Positions 35,601 to 44,278 of a stretch of 50,332 nt of DNA are shown in pieces. Position 1 is the stretch's first letter, and every line of letters begins with the position of its first letter. The notes under the pieces are model-generated. The model was not told where the DNA came from, searched no databases, and saw nothing but the letters and a program-made list of their open reading frames with translations. The position numbers and the translations under genes are program-made. Where the stretch lies: NCBI RefSeq assembly GCF_028290435.1, contig NZ_JAQGJV010000063.1, positions 1 through 50,332 on the forward strand, read 5' to 3'. This stretch comes from Devosia sp. (GTDB lineage: Bacteria; Pseudomonadota; Alphaproteobacteria; Rhizobiales; Devosiaceae).

Positions 35601-36434
35601 TTAGCCGGCCTTGGGGGCTTGATCGATGATGCGCTGCAGCACCGGGTCCAGCAATTCGGCTGCGGGCAGGCCGAGGCCGAACACGCCGCTCAGCGCCTCG
35701 CGCAAGGCCTCGACGGTCTCCAGCACCTGCACCGCGTCGGGCTCGCCTGCCGCGCGCACCGTCAGCCGATTGCCCCCCAGCGTGATCCTGCGGCCGCTGG
35801 GTGACAGCGCCACGCCGAGGTCGCGGACAAATTTGGAGCCGGGATCGGTCGACACGAACAGGTTGGGCGCCGCGTAATCGGCTTCCTGCTGTTCGGCCAG
35901 CGTGAACACATAGAGCGTGCGCCAATGCTCGCCGAGTTGCACCTGCAGGTGCCAGTCGGGGTCTCCGCCGGTCAGCCGATAGGTTTCGTGCGGGGTGGTC
36001 TGCTCGATATCGGCGCGCAGCTTCATCGGCGCGGTCAGTCCCAGGCCGCCAAAACCCACATCCGCAATATAGGTCGTGCCCGCGATATCGACGGCCAGCA
36101 CCATATGGGTGGGCGGACGATGGACCGCTTCGGTATCGGCCCAGACCACGCGCGCCGCCAGGCCCCGCACCGTGAAATCGAGGTCCTGCAGCACCGCCAT
36201 CAGCAGCGTGTTGTGCTCGAAACAATAGCCGCCGCGGCGCTCGGCCAGCAGCTTCTGCTCAAGGCTCGCCTGGTCCAGCAGCACCGGCAGGCCAAGCAGT
36301 GGATTAAGATTTTCGAATGGAATGGTGGCTGGATGCAGGGCGTGGATCAATTCCAGCGTCGCCAGGCTCGGCGCGATCGAGCCCGCAAAACCGATGCGCT
36401 CGAAATAAGCGTTGAGATTGACCTTCCGACTCAT
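35601..36434 (-). CDS. Arylamine N-acetyltransferase
   Basis: 277 residues, a normal NAT length. The catalytic triad is visible: C71 in RRGGYCFEHN, H110 in PPTHMVL, D125 in YIADVGFGG. These enzymes move acetyl from acetyl-CoA onto arylamines, hydrazines or unknown natural substrates. The ATG at 36434 fits the family N terminus (MSRKVNLNAYFERIGF); an upstream extension in the same frame is unneeded. First gene of the minus-strand NAT-YdeI-DUF1697-rbsK operon. Confidence 0.93.
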   Translation of the reverse strand: MSRKVNLNAYFERIGFAGSIAPSLATLELIHALHPATIPFENLNPLLGLPVLLDQASLEQKLLAERRGGYCFEHNTLLMAVLQDLDFTVRGLAARVVWADTEAVHRPPTHMVLAVDIAGTTYIADVGFGGLGLTAPMKLRADIEQTTPHETYRLTGGDPDWHLQVQLGEHWRTLYVFTLAEQQEADYAAPNLFVSTDPGSKFVRDLGVALSPSGRRITLGGNRLTVRAAGEPDAVQVLETVEALREALSGVFGLGLPAAELLDPVLQRIIDQAPKAG

Positions 36435-36534
36435 CGACCACCCTTGTCGTTGTTTTCGATTGCGCCGCAATATGCTGCAAGCCGACCGGCTTTGTCACGT
36501 CGGGGCGCGCATTTTTGGATCAAGGGAAATCAGC

Positions 36535-37050
36535 ATGGGCATGTTCGACTGGCTAACCGGCAGCAAATCGGCCCCCAGCGGGGTGGCGCGCCAGCCGGCT
36601 TCCGCCCTGCGCCAGCAACTGCTGGCGATCAACCGCGATACCGCGCCCTTTATCGTTCGCGACGGCGCGCCTGAAAACTGCGACCTCGTGGCCGAATGGA
36701 AGATCGTCGATGCCCGCTGGTACGAGATCTTCGCCAAGGCCGGGCTCGAAAAGACCTTCAAGGTGCTGATGAAGTTCGACGAGGCCAGTGGCGAAGTGCG
36801 CTCCGTGGATCAGGAATGGAGCGTGGAATGGCGTGCCGGCGTGCCCAGCCTCGCCCTCGCCGTCTCCAGTTTTCGCGGCCAGAAAAAGGAATTCAGCTTC
36901 GGCACCGCCTTCGCCTTCAAGGAGGAGGATCTCTCCTTCGGCAAGGTCTACGAATACCGCTTCAAGACCAGCGAAATCAAAGACCCCCTGGTTGCCGCCG
37001 CCCAGGCTGCCGGCTGGGGCTGGAAGGGCGTGGCGTTCGGGAAATTGTGA
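36535..37050 (+). CDS. Hypothetical 171-residue protein
   Basis: Not recognised. The ATG has AGGGA 7 bases upstream. It begins MGMFDWLTGSKSAPSG, with no signal peptide or membrane helix, and is rich in aromatic and charged residues (AEWKIVDARWYEIFAKAG, SVDQEWSVEWRAG). The alternating pattern KEFSFGTAFAFKEEDLSFGKVYEYRF suggests a beta-rich domain. Divergent from the NAT operon and upstream of brnT-brnA, but apparently not coupled to either. No function is proposed. Confidence 0.78.
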   Translation: MGMFDWLTGSKSAPSGVARQPASALRQQLLAINRDTAPFIVRDGAPENCDLVAEWKIVDARWYEIFAKAGLEKTFKVLMKFDEASGEVRSVDQEWSVEWRAGVPSLALAVSSFRGQKKEFSFGTAFAFKEEDLSFGKVYEYRFKTSEIKDPLVAAAQAAGWGWKGVAFGKL

Positions 37051-37055
37051 GGCAC

Positions 37056-37084
37056 TTGAATGGAACTCCGTTTGTAGTTACATT
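37056..37084 (+). promoter_or_regulatory. Candidate promoter of brnT-brnA
   Basis: TTGAAT (37056-37061), 17 bases, TACATT (37079-37084), ending only 3 bases before the brnT ATG. If used, the transcript would have almost no leader. BrnA autorepression through an operator here would fit known brnTA systems, but no palindrome is obvious. Confidence 0.4.
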
Positions 37085-37087
37085 GCG

Positions 37088-37375
37088 ATGACTTTCGAGT
37101 GGGACGAGGACAAGAACCGCGCCAATCTGCTCAAGCATGGCATCAGCTTCGAAGAAGCTGAACTGATTTTCCAGGGACCGATATTTTCGCGTCCTGACGT
37201 TCGCTTCGACTACGGCGAGCTGCGGATCCTGAGTATTGGCATGATCCGAGAAATCGTGGCTGTTGCGGTGGTTCATACCGACCGCGATGGCGCGGTTCGC
37301 CTCATCTCTGCCCGGCTTGCCAATCGGCAGGAAAGGAAGTCCTACCATGAGCATTTCGGAGAAGCGCCTGGCTGA
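37088..37375 (+). CDS. brnT: BrnT-family toxin of a type II toxin-antitoxin system
   Basis: 95 residues. The N terminus MTFEWDEDKNRANLLKHGISFEEAELIF is the DUF497/BrnT signature; BrnT toxins are RNase-like and inhibit translation. Later segments (YGELRILSIGMI, ISARLANRQERKSYHEHF) match the family. It overlaps brnA by 29 bp, the usual toxin-first order. Its acquisition may be lateral, but base composition does not stand out by eye. Confidence 0.9.
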   Translation: MTFEWDEDKNRANLLKHGISFEEAELIFQGPIFSRPDVRFDYGELRILSIGMIREIVAVAVVHTDRDGAVRLISARLANRQERKSYHEHFGEAPG

Positions 37376-37595
37376 ATTGGCGGCGCGGGGCGATGACAAG
37401 ATCGACTATAGCGATATCCCCGAGCTCAACGACGCGTTCTGGGCCAATGCCAAACTGGTCGAGCCCGAAGGCACGCAGCAGGTCACATTGCGCGTCAAGA
37501 AATCCGTGCTTGATGCGTATAAGGCCACCGGCAAAGGCTACCAGACCCGAATGAATGCCGTCCTGGAATCATTTGCGCGCACATTGCGCAAGTAA
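37347..37595 (+). CDS. brnA: BrnA-family antitoxin
   Basis: 82 residues. IDYSDIPELNDAFWANAKLVEP followed by QVTLRVKKSVLDAYKATGKGYQTRMNAVLESF is the BrnA pattern: a flexible toxin-binding part and a ribbon-helix-helix DNA-binding part. It neutralises BrnT and probably represses the operon. AGGAAGT lies upstream of the ATG, inside brnT. Convergent with irr, five bases apart. Confidence 0.9.
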   Translation: MSISEKRLAELAARGDDKIDYSDIPELNDAFWANAKLVEPEGTQQVTLRVKKSVLDAYKATGKGYQTRMNAVLESFARTLRK

Positions 37596-37600
37596 GCCGC

Positions 37601-38047
37601 TCAGCCCTGCTGCTTGCGGATCCGGATCACCACGTCGACATGGCTCATCACCATGCCGTGCGGCACTTCGGGGAGGGTCTTGAATTCCACGGCCGTAGCC
37701 GGAATGTCGATCATGCGCTGTTCGTCTTCGACGTAGAAGTGATGGTGATCGGACGTATCGGTATCGAAATAGGAGCGCGAGGCATCCACGGCGACCTCGC
37801 GCAAGAGGCCCGCTTCGTGGAACTGGTGCAGGGTATTGTAGATCGTCGCCAGCGAAACATTGACGCTGGCCTCGTTGGCCTCGCCATGCAGTTGCTCGGC
37901 GCTGACATGGCGATGCGGGCCCCCGAACAGCAATTCGGCCAGGGCGACGCGCTGGCGCGTAGGGCGCAGGCCCGCCATGCGCAGCACGGCCGTGAGGCAG
38001 GGCTTGCGGGAGGGAAGGGCCCGAACGGTCTGGTTGCGATCTGGCAT
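37601..38047 (-). CDS. irr: Iron response regulator Irr (Fur family)
   Basis: 148 residues. Fur-fold regulator: winged helix with LRMAGLRPTRQRVALAELLF and VSLATIYNTLHQF, then the dimerisation domain with SDHHHFYVEDE (H101-H103), the heme-responsive HHH motif that separates Irr from Fur. In rhizobia Irr represses heme synthesis and iron-using genes under iron limitation. A cysteine at position 17 (RKPCLTAV) is not in a clear CP heme motif. The start at 38047 follows a good promoter. The location divergent from fabA is a clade feature. Confidence 0.92.
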   Translation of the reverse strand: MPDRNQTVRALPSRKPCLTAVLRMAGLRPTRQRVALAELLFGGPHRHVSAEQLHGEANEASVNVSLATIYNTLHQFHEAGLLREVAVDASRSYFDTDTSDHHHFYVEDEQRMIDIPATAVEFKTLPEVPHGMVMSHVDVVIRIRKQQG

Positions 38048-38089
38048 TGGGTCCTTTGGAACACGAAAAGGGCCGGAAAACTTGCCTTC

Positions 38090-38118
38090 CTTATAGCCAT
38101 GCGGCCCCCTTGGCACAA
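38090..38118 (-). promoter_or_regulatory. Sigma-70 promoter of irr
   Basis: On the minus strand, TTGTGC (38113-38118), 17 bases, TATAAG (38090-38095). The leader before the irr ATG is about 35 nt. Confidence 0.6.
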
Positions 38119-38173
38119 GCGGCGCGGCGCGCCGTGGCTGCGGCCAACTGGCACTCACCCACAGGAGGCTTAC

Positions 38174-38202
38174 TTGACCCCTTTGCCGCACCCCTCTACT
38201 AG
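38174..38202 (+). promoter_or_regulatory. Sigma-70 promoter of fabA
   Basis: TTGACC (38174-38179), 17 bases, TACTAG (38197-38202), about 30 bp before the fabA ATG. It is divergent from the irr promoter about 60 bp away, so one regulator could control both. Confidence 0.65.
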
Positions 38203-38231
38203 GGTCGACAAGGGTTAATCGGGAGCTTTGG

Positions 38232-38738
38232 ATGGCGGACCGCGCGAACGCATTTGGGTATGAAGAGCTGCTGGCACACGGTCGCGGCGAACTACCGGGG
38301 CAAATGGATGCCCGTCTGCCCGCCCCGCCCATGTTGATGTTTGATCGCATCACCCGCATCCAGGCCGATGAAGGCGCCTATGGCAAAGGCTATGTGGTCG
38401 CCGAACTCGATCTGCATCCGGACCTCTGGTTCTTCAAGTGCCATTTCATTGGCGATCCGGTGATGCCGGGTTGCCTTGGGCTCGATGCGCTATGGCAGAT
38501 GACTGGCTTTTTCCTTGGTTGGTCGGGCTCGCGCGGACGCGGTCGCGCCCTTGGCGGAGAGATCAAGTTTACCGGCCAGGCGACCACCGAAAAAAAGCTG
38601 CTTGAATATCGCATCGACATCAAGCGCCACATGCGTTCCCCCTTGCCGTTCGGTATCGCCACCGGCACCGTCAAAGCGGACGGCGAAACCATCTACGTGG
38701 CCGAAAATCTCAGGGTTGGCCTCATTCCTGTCGCATGA
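38232..38738 (+). CDS. fabA: 3-hydroxydecanoyl-ACP dehydratase/isomerase
   Basis: 168 residues. It introduces the cis double bond for unsaturated fatty acids. The active site [21 protein letters not shown] has H71 and D85, one off E. coli numbering (H70/D84). The ribosome site GGGAG precedes the ATG. About 104 bp separate it from fabB, with which it is functionally paired. Predicted cytoplasmic homodimer. Confidence 0.97.
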   Translation: MADRANAFGYEELLAHGRGELPGQMDARLPAPPMLMFDRITRIQADEGAYGKGYVVAELDLHPDLWFFKCHFIGDPVMPGCLGLDALWQMTGFFLGWSGSRGRGRALGGEIKFTGQATTEKKLLEYRIDIKRHMRSPLPFGIATGTVKADGETIYVAENLRVGLIPVA

Positions 38739-38842
38739 GTGCTGAAAAGCACCTGATATGGGTGCCATGAACTTGATTTGTATAACACAATAAGAGACGC
38801 CAGCCTGAAGGCGTCCGGCGGAAGACGGAGCGAGGCAAGCAG

Positions 38843-40069
38843 ATGAGACGGGTTGTCGTCACCGGCATGGGTATCATTTCCTCGATCGGCAATACGATCG
38901 CCGAGGTGATCACGAGCCTGCGCACCGCCAAGCCAGGCATTATCGCTGCGCCCGATTACATCGACCTGGGCTTTCGCAGCCAGGTTCATGGCGACCCCCA
39001 GCTCGATCCGTTTGCTATCCTCGATCGGCGCGTCACCCGTTTCATGGGCAAGGGCGCGGCCTGGAACTATCTGGCCATGCAGCAGGCGATCGCCGATGCG
39101 GGCCTCGAAACCAGCGACATCTCGAATCCGCGCACCGGCATCGTCATGGGCTCGGGCGGCACCTCGACCCGCACCATTGTGGAAGCCGCCGATATCACCC
39201 GCGAAAAGAAAAGCCCCAAGCGCATCGGCCCCCTGGCTGTGCCCAAGGCCATGGGCTCGACCGCCTCGGCAACGCTGGCTACCGCCTTCGGTATCAAGGG
39301 CATCAACTATTCCATCTCGGCAGCCTGCGCGACGTCCAAACATTGCATCGGCAATGCCTATGAGCAGATCATGATGGGCAAGCAGGATATCGTTTTTGCG
39401 GGCGGCCATGAGGATCTGGACTGGACGCTGAGCGACCTGTTCGACGCCATGGGCGCGATGTCCTCGGACTTCAACGATACTCCGGCCCGGGCTTCGCGCG
39501 CTTATGACCGCGACCGCGATGGCTTCGTCATCTCCGGTGGGGCGGGTGTGCTGGTGCTCGAGGAGCTGGAGCACGCCAAGGCGCGCGGCGCCACCATCCA
39601 TGCCGAAGTGATCGGCTATGGGGCAACTTCTGACGGGCTCGACATGGTCGCGCCCTCGGGCGAGGGGGCCGAACGCTGCATGCGCATGGCGCTGGAAAAC
39701 GTCAAACACAAGATCGACTACATCAACCCCCACGCCACCTCGACCCCGGTCGGCGACGCCAAGGAGATGGAGGCCATCCGGGCGCTCTTCGGCAATGAGG
39801 ACAAGTGCCCGCCGATCTCGGCCACCAAATCGCTGACCGGACATTCGCAGGGCGCCACTGGCGTGCATGAATCGATCTATTCGATCCTGATGATGCGCGA
39901 GCGCTTCATCTGCGAAAGCGCCAATATCGAGAACCTCGATCCAGCCTTCGAAGATATGCCCATCCTGCGCCAGCGCCGCGATAATGCGGACCTGGGCGTG
40001 GTGCTGTCCAATTCATTCGGGTTTGGCGGGACGAACGCGGCTCTGGTGTTCAAGCACCCGGACGCTTAG
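38843..40069 (+). CDS. fabB: Beta-ketoacyl-ACP synthase I
   Basis: 408 residues. It elongates the unsaturated acyl chain made by FabA. The catalytic triad is C162 (SAACATSKH), H297 ([11 protein letters not shown]) and H334 (TGHSQGATG). The C terminus [14 protein letters not shown] is typical. AGCGAGGC precedes the ATG. In many relatives fabI follows; here the next gene is convergent and unrelated. A hairpin-like AGTGCTGAAAAGCACC after the fabA stop may tune expression between the two genes. Confidence 0.97.
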   Translation: MRRVVVTGMGIISSIGNTIAEVITSLRTAKPGIIAAPDYIDLGFRSQVHGDPQLDPFAILDRRVTRFMGKGAAWNYLAMQQAIADAGLETSDISNPRTGIVMGSGGTSTRTIVEAADITREKKSPKRIGPLAVPKAMGSTASATLATAFGIKGINYSISAACATSKHCIGNAYEQIMMGKQDIVFAGGHEDLDWTLSDLFDAMGAMSSDFNDTPARASRAYDRDRDGFVISGGAGVLVLEELEHAKARGATIHAEVIGYGATSDGLDMVAPSGEGAERCMRMALENVKHKIDYINPHATSTPVGDAKEMEAIRALFGNEDKCPPISATKSLTGHSQGATGVHESIYSILMMRERFICESANIENLDPAFEDMPILRQRRDNADLGVVLSNSFGFGGTNAALVFKHPDA

Positions 40070-40135
40070 CGCCGCGGGCTTCGCCAGCGGCCTACGCATT
40101 GATCCATCCCCACCCACCGTGCCAAGCACTGAACG

Positions 40136-40873
40136 CTAGTACGAAAACTCCGAGAACCGCGTGCCCTTGCTGTCATAGACCAGCACACGGCCGATCAGGG
40201 GCTCGCCGATGCCGGTGATCAGCTTGATCGCCTCCATGGCCATCAGCGTGCCGATCACCCCTGTCAGTGGCCCCAGCACGCCATTGGCCTCGCAGGAGGG
40301 CAGGTCGTCGTCACCAGCCTCTTCGGGGTAGAGGTCGGTGAATTTTGGCGCCGGGCTGCCATCTGCACGATGCAGGTGCGGCGCGAAGATCGTCAATTGG
40401 CCGTCGAACATGCCGACCGCGCCGCTTACCAGCGGCCGGCCTAAGGCCTCGCAAGCGGCGGCCACGGCCCGGCGGGTTTCCAGATTGTCCGAGCCGTCCA
40501 ACACCAGATCGTAGGCATCGACCAGCGTTTGGGCATTGCCCCGATCGATGCGCACGTCATGGGCAACCACGGCCACATGCGGATTGAGCGCGGCCGCAAA
40601 GGCCACGGCGCTCGCCGTCTTGGTCTGCCCGATGGTGTCGGTGCGATGCACGATCTGCCGCTGCAGGTTGGAGAGCGACACGCTGTCATTGTCGACGACG
40701 CCGAGCGTGCCAACGCCGGCGGCCGCCAGATAGGCGATTGCCGGACTGCCTAGCCCGCCCGCTCCGACCACCAGCACACGGGCGCGCTGCAGCGCCTGCT
40801 GCCCGCCGCCGCCCATGCCCTTGAGCACCAGATGGCGGGCATAGCGGCGATTTTCTTCCGGGCTGAAGGCCAT
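40136..40873 (-). CDS. HesA/MoeB/ThiF family ubiquitin-like activating enzyme
   Basis: 245 residues. The adenylation fold has VLVVGAGGLGSPAIAYLAAAGVG near residue 33, SNLQRQIVHRTDTIG, DGSDNLETR, and the candidate catalytic cysteine in LPSCEANGVLGPLTG. The two CxxC zinc pairs usual in MoeB/ThiF are absent, so zinc binding seems lost. It would adenylate the C terminus of a sulphur carrier such as MoaD or ThiS; neither is nearby. The ATG overlaps the DUF2259 stop as TGATG. Confidence 0.88.
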   Translation of the reverse strand: MAFSPEENRRYARHLVLKGMGGGGQQALQRARVLVVGAGGLGSPAIAYLAAAGVGTLGVVDNDSVSLSNLQRQIVHRTDTIGQTKTASAVAFAAALNPHVAVVAHDVRIDRGNAQTLVDAYDLVLDGSDNLETRRAVAAACEALGRPLVSGAVGMFDGQLTIFAPHLHRADGSPAPKFTDLYPEEAGDDDLPSCEANGVLGPLTGVIGTLMAMEAIKLITGIGEPLIGRVLVYDSKGTRFSEFSY

Positions 40874-41610
40874 CAGAATTTGAGCGGCACGGCAATGAAG
40901 CGCCGGTCGGCCCCTTCGAAGCCCAGCGAATAGACCGACACGATGGCCAGCGCACCCGGCCCGAGTTCGGGCGCGAATGCCGCCAGGTCGTCGAATGGCG
41001 TGATTACGCCATAGAGCCGATAGCCGAGCGGGCAGCCGCGGCTTTCAGGCACGCTCTTGTCGCGATAGACTTCATGAGTTTTTCCGCCCACCGTCAGGTT
41101 CAGCGCGAAACCGGTCTCCCCCGCCTCGGTTTCCCCAACGCAGCTAGCCATGCTCAACGTCGCGGCGACCCCCGACAACGTCAGCTCATAGCTCGCCTCG
41201 GCCGGCGCCATGCTGTAGCCCGGCTGGCCGAAGCGGAGCGCCTTGTCGTCGGTCCCCACGGCGCCATCGCCGTTGAGCGCGATGACGTCGACCGGCTCGC
41301 CGATGCCCAGGCCGTCGAGCGTCGGCCGCGCTTGGTCCAGTGCCTTGGCCCTGGCAGCCGCCAGAGTGCTGTTTTCGTCCTCCAGGCGCGCCCAAACCGG
41401 CGTGTCCTTGACCCATTGGTCGGCCTGCAGGTCCAGCACATAGATATTGGCATAGGCAAAACCGGAGCCGTCCTGGATGCCGAACTCTTCGAAGGCGAAA
41501 TAGCGGGCGTCTTCTGAATAGCCGATAAACCCGATGCCCGCGCGGTCTCCCGCCCAGGCCGGCGCCACCAGGACAAAAAGCGCCAGAAGGCTAGCGGCCA
41601 GTCGAGCCAT
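40873..41610 (-). CDS. DUF2259 family secreted protein
   Basis: 245 residues with a signal peptide ([20 protein letters not shown]). The mature part starts [31 protein letters not shown], the hallmark of DUF2259, whose function is unknown. Two cysteines (in SMASCVGE and SRGCPLG) could form a periplasmic disulphide. The start overlaps the dut 3' end by 20 bp, so it is part of the dut operon. Confidence 0.85.
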   Translation of the reverse strand: MARLAASLLALFVLVAPAWAGDRAGIGFIGYSEDARYFAFEEFGIQDGSGFAYANIYVLDLQADQWVKDTPVWARLEDENSTLAAARAKALDQARPTLDGLGIGEPVDVIALNGDGAVGTDDKALRFGQPGYSMAPAEASYELTLSGVAATLSMASCVGETEAGETGFALNLTVGGKTHEVYRDKSVPESRGCPLGYRLYGVITPFDDLAAFAPELGPGALAIVSVYSLGFEGADRRFIAVPLKF

Positions 41611-42043
41611 GGCCGCCCTCGCCGCGTTCGGTGCCGTCCAGCACTTCGGTTTCGATCAGTGCCACGGCGCTGACCGGCGCCACCACCATCTGGGCGATGC
41701 GCTCGCCCCGGCGCACCACGAATGGCACCGTGCCATGGTTGATCAGCAAAACCTTGACCTCGCCGCGATAGTCCGCATCCACCGTGCCGGGCGAATTGAG
41801 CACGGTAATGCCATGCTTGGCAGCCAATCCCGAGCGGGGCCGGATTTGCGCCTCATAGCCATGGGGCAGGGCGATGGCAAAGCCAGTGGGGACCATGGCA
41901 TAGGCCCCCGGCGCGATCTCGATGGCCTCGTCCGGCGCCAAGGCCGCCGCCAGATCAAGCCCGGCCGCACCCGCCGTCTGCTGGCGGGGTAGAGGCAGGC
42001 CCTCCCCATGGGGCAACCAGCGCAGTGCAATATTGACCGTCAT
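41591..42043 (-). CDS. dut: dUTP diphosphatase
   Basis: 150 residues, trimeric dUTPase type. The five motifs can be followed: [33 protein letters not shown] with the catalytic aspartate, GERIAQMVV, and the glycine-rich tail [11 protein letters not shown] that closes on the substrate. It removes dUTP and supplies dUMP. The ATG overlaps the stop of the lipoprotein gene. Confidence 0.97.
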   Translation of the reverse strand: MTVNIALRWLPHGEGLPLPRQQTAGAAGLDLAAALAPDEAIEIAPGAYAMVPTGFAIALPHGYEAQIRPRSGLAAKHGITVLNSPGTVDADYRGEVKVLLINHGTVPFVVRRGERIAQMVVAPVSAVALIETEVLDGTERGEGGHGSTGR

Positions 42044-42648
42044 TGCACTCGCACCACCGCATAGAGTTCATCGGGCAAATCGGCCGTGCCATCGATCAGC
42101 CCGAGGAACGGGATCATCTGCTCGGCCGATTTTTTGTCCGCCGACAGCGTCATATTGGTGTCTGTCACTTCGAGCCCCGCAAAATGCAGCGTGATGGCGT
42201 GGTCTTTGAAGAAGGCCTCGATCATCTGCCTGGTTTCCTCGTCCATCTTGTCGTCGACGCCGATCTCGCTCTTCATGTCGGCGGTCGGCAGGGCGACGCG
42301 AACCAGCCCCGGTCCTGCCGGCGTGAAGGTGATGGTCTGCTTCTCATTGCCCATGCTCAGCGTGGCGAAGGGGCCTTCCTCGGTCAGCACGCAGGTGGCG
42401 CTGCCGTCCTTGTTCTCGGTCAGCTCGCCCTTGGAGCAGAATTCGTCCTCGGCCTGCGCCCCGGCTCCGGCCTGCGCCGCATTGGTCTTGACCATGGCGT
42501 AAAATTCGGGCGCCATGACCTGGGTCATGACGGCTTTGGCATTGGTCATACTGGTGACGGTGACGTCGACTTTGGCATCGATGCAGCCCGCCAGCCCCAC
42601 GGCCAGCAGCAGAACGCCGGCCAGCCGGCCGGCCCAGTTCAAACCCAT
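42040..42648 (-). CDS. Putative lipoprotein of unknown function
   Basis: 202 residues. The signal peptide ends in a lipobox ([22 protein letters not shown]), so the mature protein should be lipid-anchored at Cys22. The rest is soluble, with [19 protein letters not shown] and a cysteine pair (EDEFC, SATC). No known domain was recognised. The start at 42648 has GGGAGA upstream. It sits between ubiB and dut, a place taken by coaBC in many relatives. Confidence 0.82.
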   Translation of the reverse strand: MGLNWAGRLAGVLLLAVGLAGCIDAKVDVTVTSMTNAKAVMTQVMAPEFYAMVKTNAAQAGAGAQAEDEFCSKGELTENKDGSATCVLTEEGPFATLSMGNEKQTITFTPAGPGLVRVALPTADMKSEIGVDDKMDEETRQMIEAFFKDHAITLHFAGLEVTDTNMTLSADKKSAEQMIPFLGLIDGTADLPDELYAVVRVQ

Positions 42649-42734
42649 ATCCCGTCTCCCCAGACACCGGCGCACCGGGCGGCAATCTATGAGGCAGGGG
42701 AGTGGGGGGCAAGGTGGTGACGATTGATTGAGAC

Positions 42735-44273
42735 CTAGAGCCGCGTTACCCGCCAGATCATCACCGCCACAAGAATCAGCGCCAGCCAGCCCAGGGCGAG
42801 CAGCATCCAGCGCGGGAAGACTTCGCGATTGTGCTTTTCCGCATGGAAGTCGGCCAGCGCGAGCTCGGCCTGAGCGAGGATCACCGGCACTCGCCGCGCC
42901 GCATCGGCAAAGATCTTGAGACCATCCTTGAGATCGGCGAGCTTACCCGGCGGCCCCTCTTCGCGCCGCAGCCAGTCGCCCACCACGGGTTCGGCAATGG
43001 TCCAGATATCCAGCTCCGGATCGAGAGCTCTCGCCACGCCTTCCACCAGCACCATGGACTTTTGCAGCAGCACCAGTTCGGGCCGCGCCTGCATCTGGAA
43101 CAGATCGGTGATGGTGAAGAGCTGGCCCAGCACCCGCGCCATCGAAATGTCCTGCGCGGTGCGGCCATGCAATGGCTCACCAATGGAACGGATGGCGAGG
43201 GAGAAGTCATCCACCGATTGCGCCGCCGGCACATAGCCGATGTCGAAATGGCGCTGCGCCACCATGCGGTAGTCGCGCGTGATGAAGCCGAAGAGGATAT
43301 CGGCGAGGAACCGCCGCTCGGCCCGGTTGATACGGCCCATGATGCCGAAATCCACCGCCACTACCGCGCCCGTGCGCGGATCGGCGAACAGATTGCCCGG
43401 ATGCATGTCGGCGTGGAAAAACCCGTCGCGGATGGCGTGCTTGAGGAAGCTTTGCAGCAGCGTTTTGGCCAGCGTCTTGCGGTCGAGGCCCGCCGCGTCC
43501 AGCGCCGCAGTGTCGCGAATCGGAATGCCATCCACCCAGGTAGTGGTCAGCACATTCTGCGCGGTGTGGTCCCAACTCACGCTCGGGATGACGAAACCCT
43601 CATCGTCCTTGATATTCTCGGCAAATTCGCTGATCGCCGCTGCTTCCAACCGCAGGTCCAGCTCCAGCCGGGCCGAGCGGTCCAGCGTCTCCACCACCTG
43701 GGTGGGCTTCAGCCGACGCGTCGAGCGTACCAGCCGTTCGGCCAGCCGCGCCCCGGCATAATAGCTCTCGATATCGGCCATGAAGCGCTGCGCCACGCCC
43801 GGCCGCAAAATCTTGACCGCCACGGTTTTTCGCGCGCCATCGGCCGGCACCAGTTTGGCCTGATGGACCTGCGCAATCGAGGCCGCCGCAATTGGCGCGG
43901 ACAATTCGGTCAGCTCGCCCGCCTTGCTGCCCAGCGCTTCGAGCAATATGGCCGGCACCAGCGCCGCATCAAACGGCTCCATCTTGTCTTGTAGACCCGC
44001 CAGGTCCGCCGCCACTTCGGCGCCCACCACGTCGGGCCGCGTCGCCAGCGTTTGGCCGAACTTCACATAGGTCGGGCCAAGCCGGTTCAGCGCCCGGTTC
44101 AGGCGCTCGACGTGGCCCGTGCGCCGCACCGACGGCCGCTCGATCACCCGGCCCAGGCCAATGCCAAAGCGTAATGGCAACGGCAGATCGCGCGCCACGA
44201 TGATCGACAGCGCACCCTCGCGCGCCAGCACATATCCGGCCCGGACCAGCCGGAAATAGGCGGAAATCAGCAT
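42735..44273 (-). CDS. ubiB: Ubiquinone biosynthesis kinase-like protein UbiB
   Basis: 512 residues. Atypical ADCK-type ATPase needed for coenzyme Q synthesis. The KxGQ motif is in YVKFGQTLATRPD, the alanine-rich nucleotide loop in APIAAASIAQVHQ, and the catalytic and metal-binding segments in FHADMHPGN and VVAVDFG. Two hydrophobic segments form the C-terminal membrane anchor (MLLALGWLALILVAVMIW). It follows ubiE by 5 bp. Confidence 0.95.
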   Translation of the reverse strand: MLISAYFRLVRAGYVLAREGALSIIVARDLPLPLRFGIGLGRVIERPSVRRTGHVERLNRALNRLGPTYVKFGQTLATRPDVVGAEVAADLAGLQDKMEPFDAALVPAILLEALGSKAGELTELSAPIAAASIAQVHQAKLVPADGARKTVAVKILRPGVAQRFMADIESYYAGARLAERLVRSTRRLKPTQVVETLDRSARLELDLRLEAAAISEFAENIKDDEGFVIPSVSWDHTAQNVLTTTWVDGIPIRDTAALDAAGLDRKTLAKTLLQSFLKHAIRDGFFHADMHPGNLFADPRTGAVVAVDFGIMGRINRAERRFLADILFGFITRDYRMVAQRHFDIGYVPAAQSVDDFSLAIRSIGEPLHGRTAQDISMARVLGQLFTITDLFQMQARPELVLLQKSMVLVEGVARALDPELDIWTIAEPVVGDWLRREEGPPGKLADLKDGLKIFADAARRVPVILAQAELALADFHAEKHNREVFPRWMLLALGWLALILVAVMIWRVTRL

Positions 44274-44278
44274 GTGGC

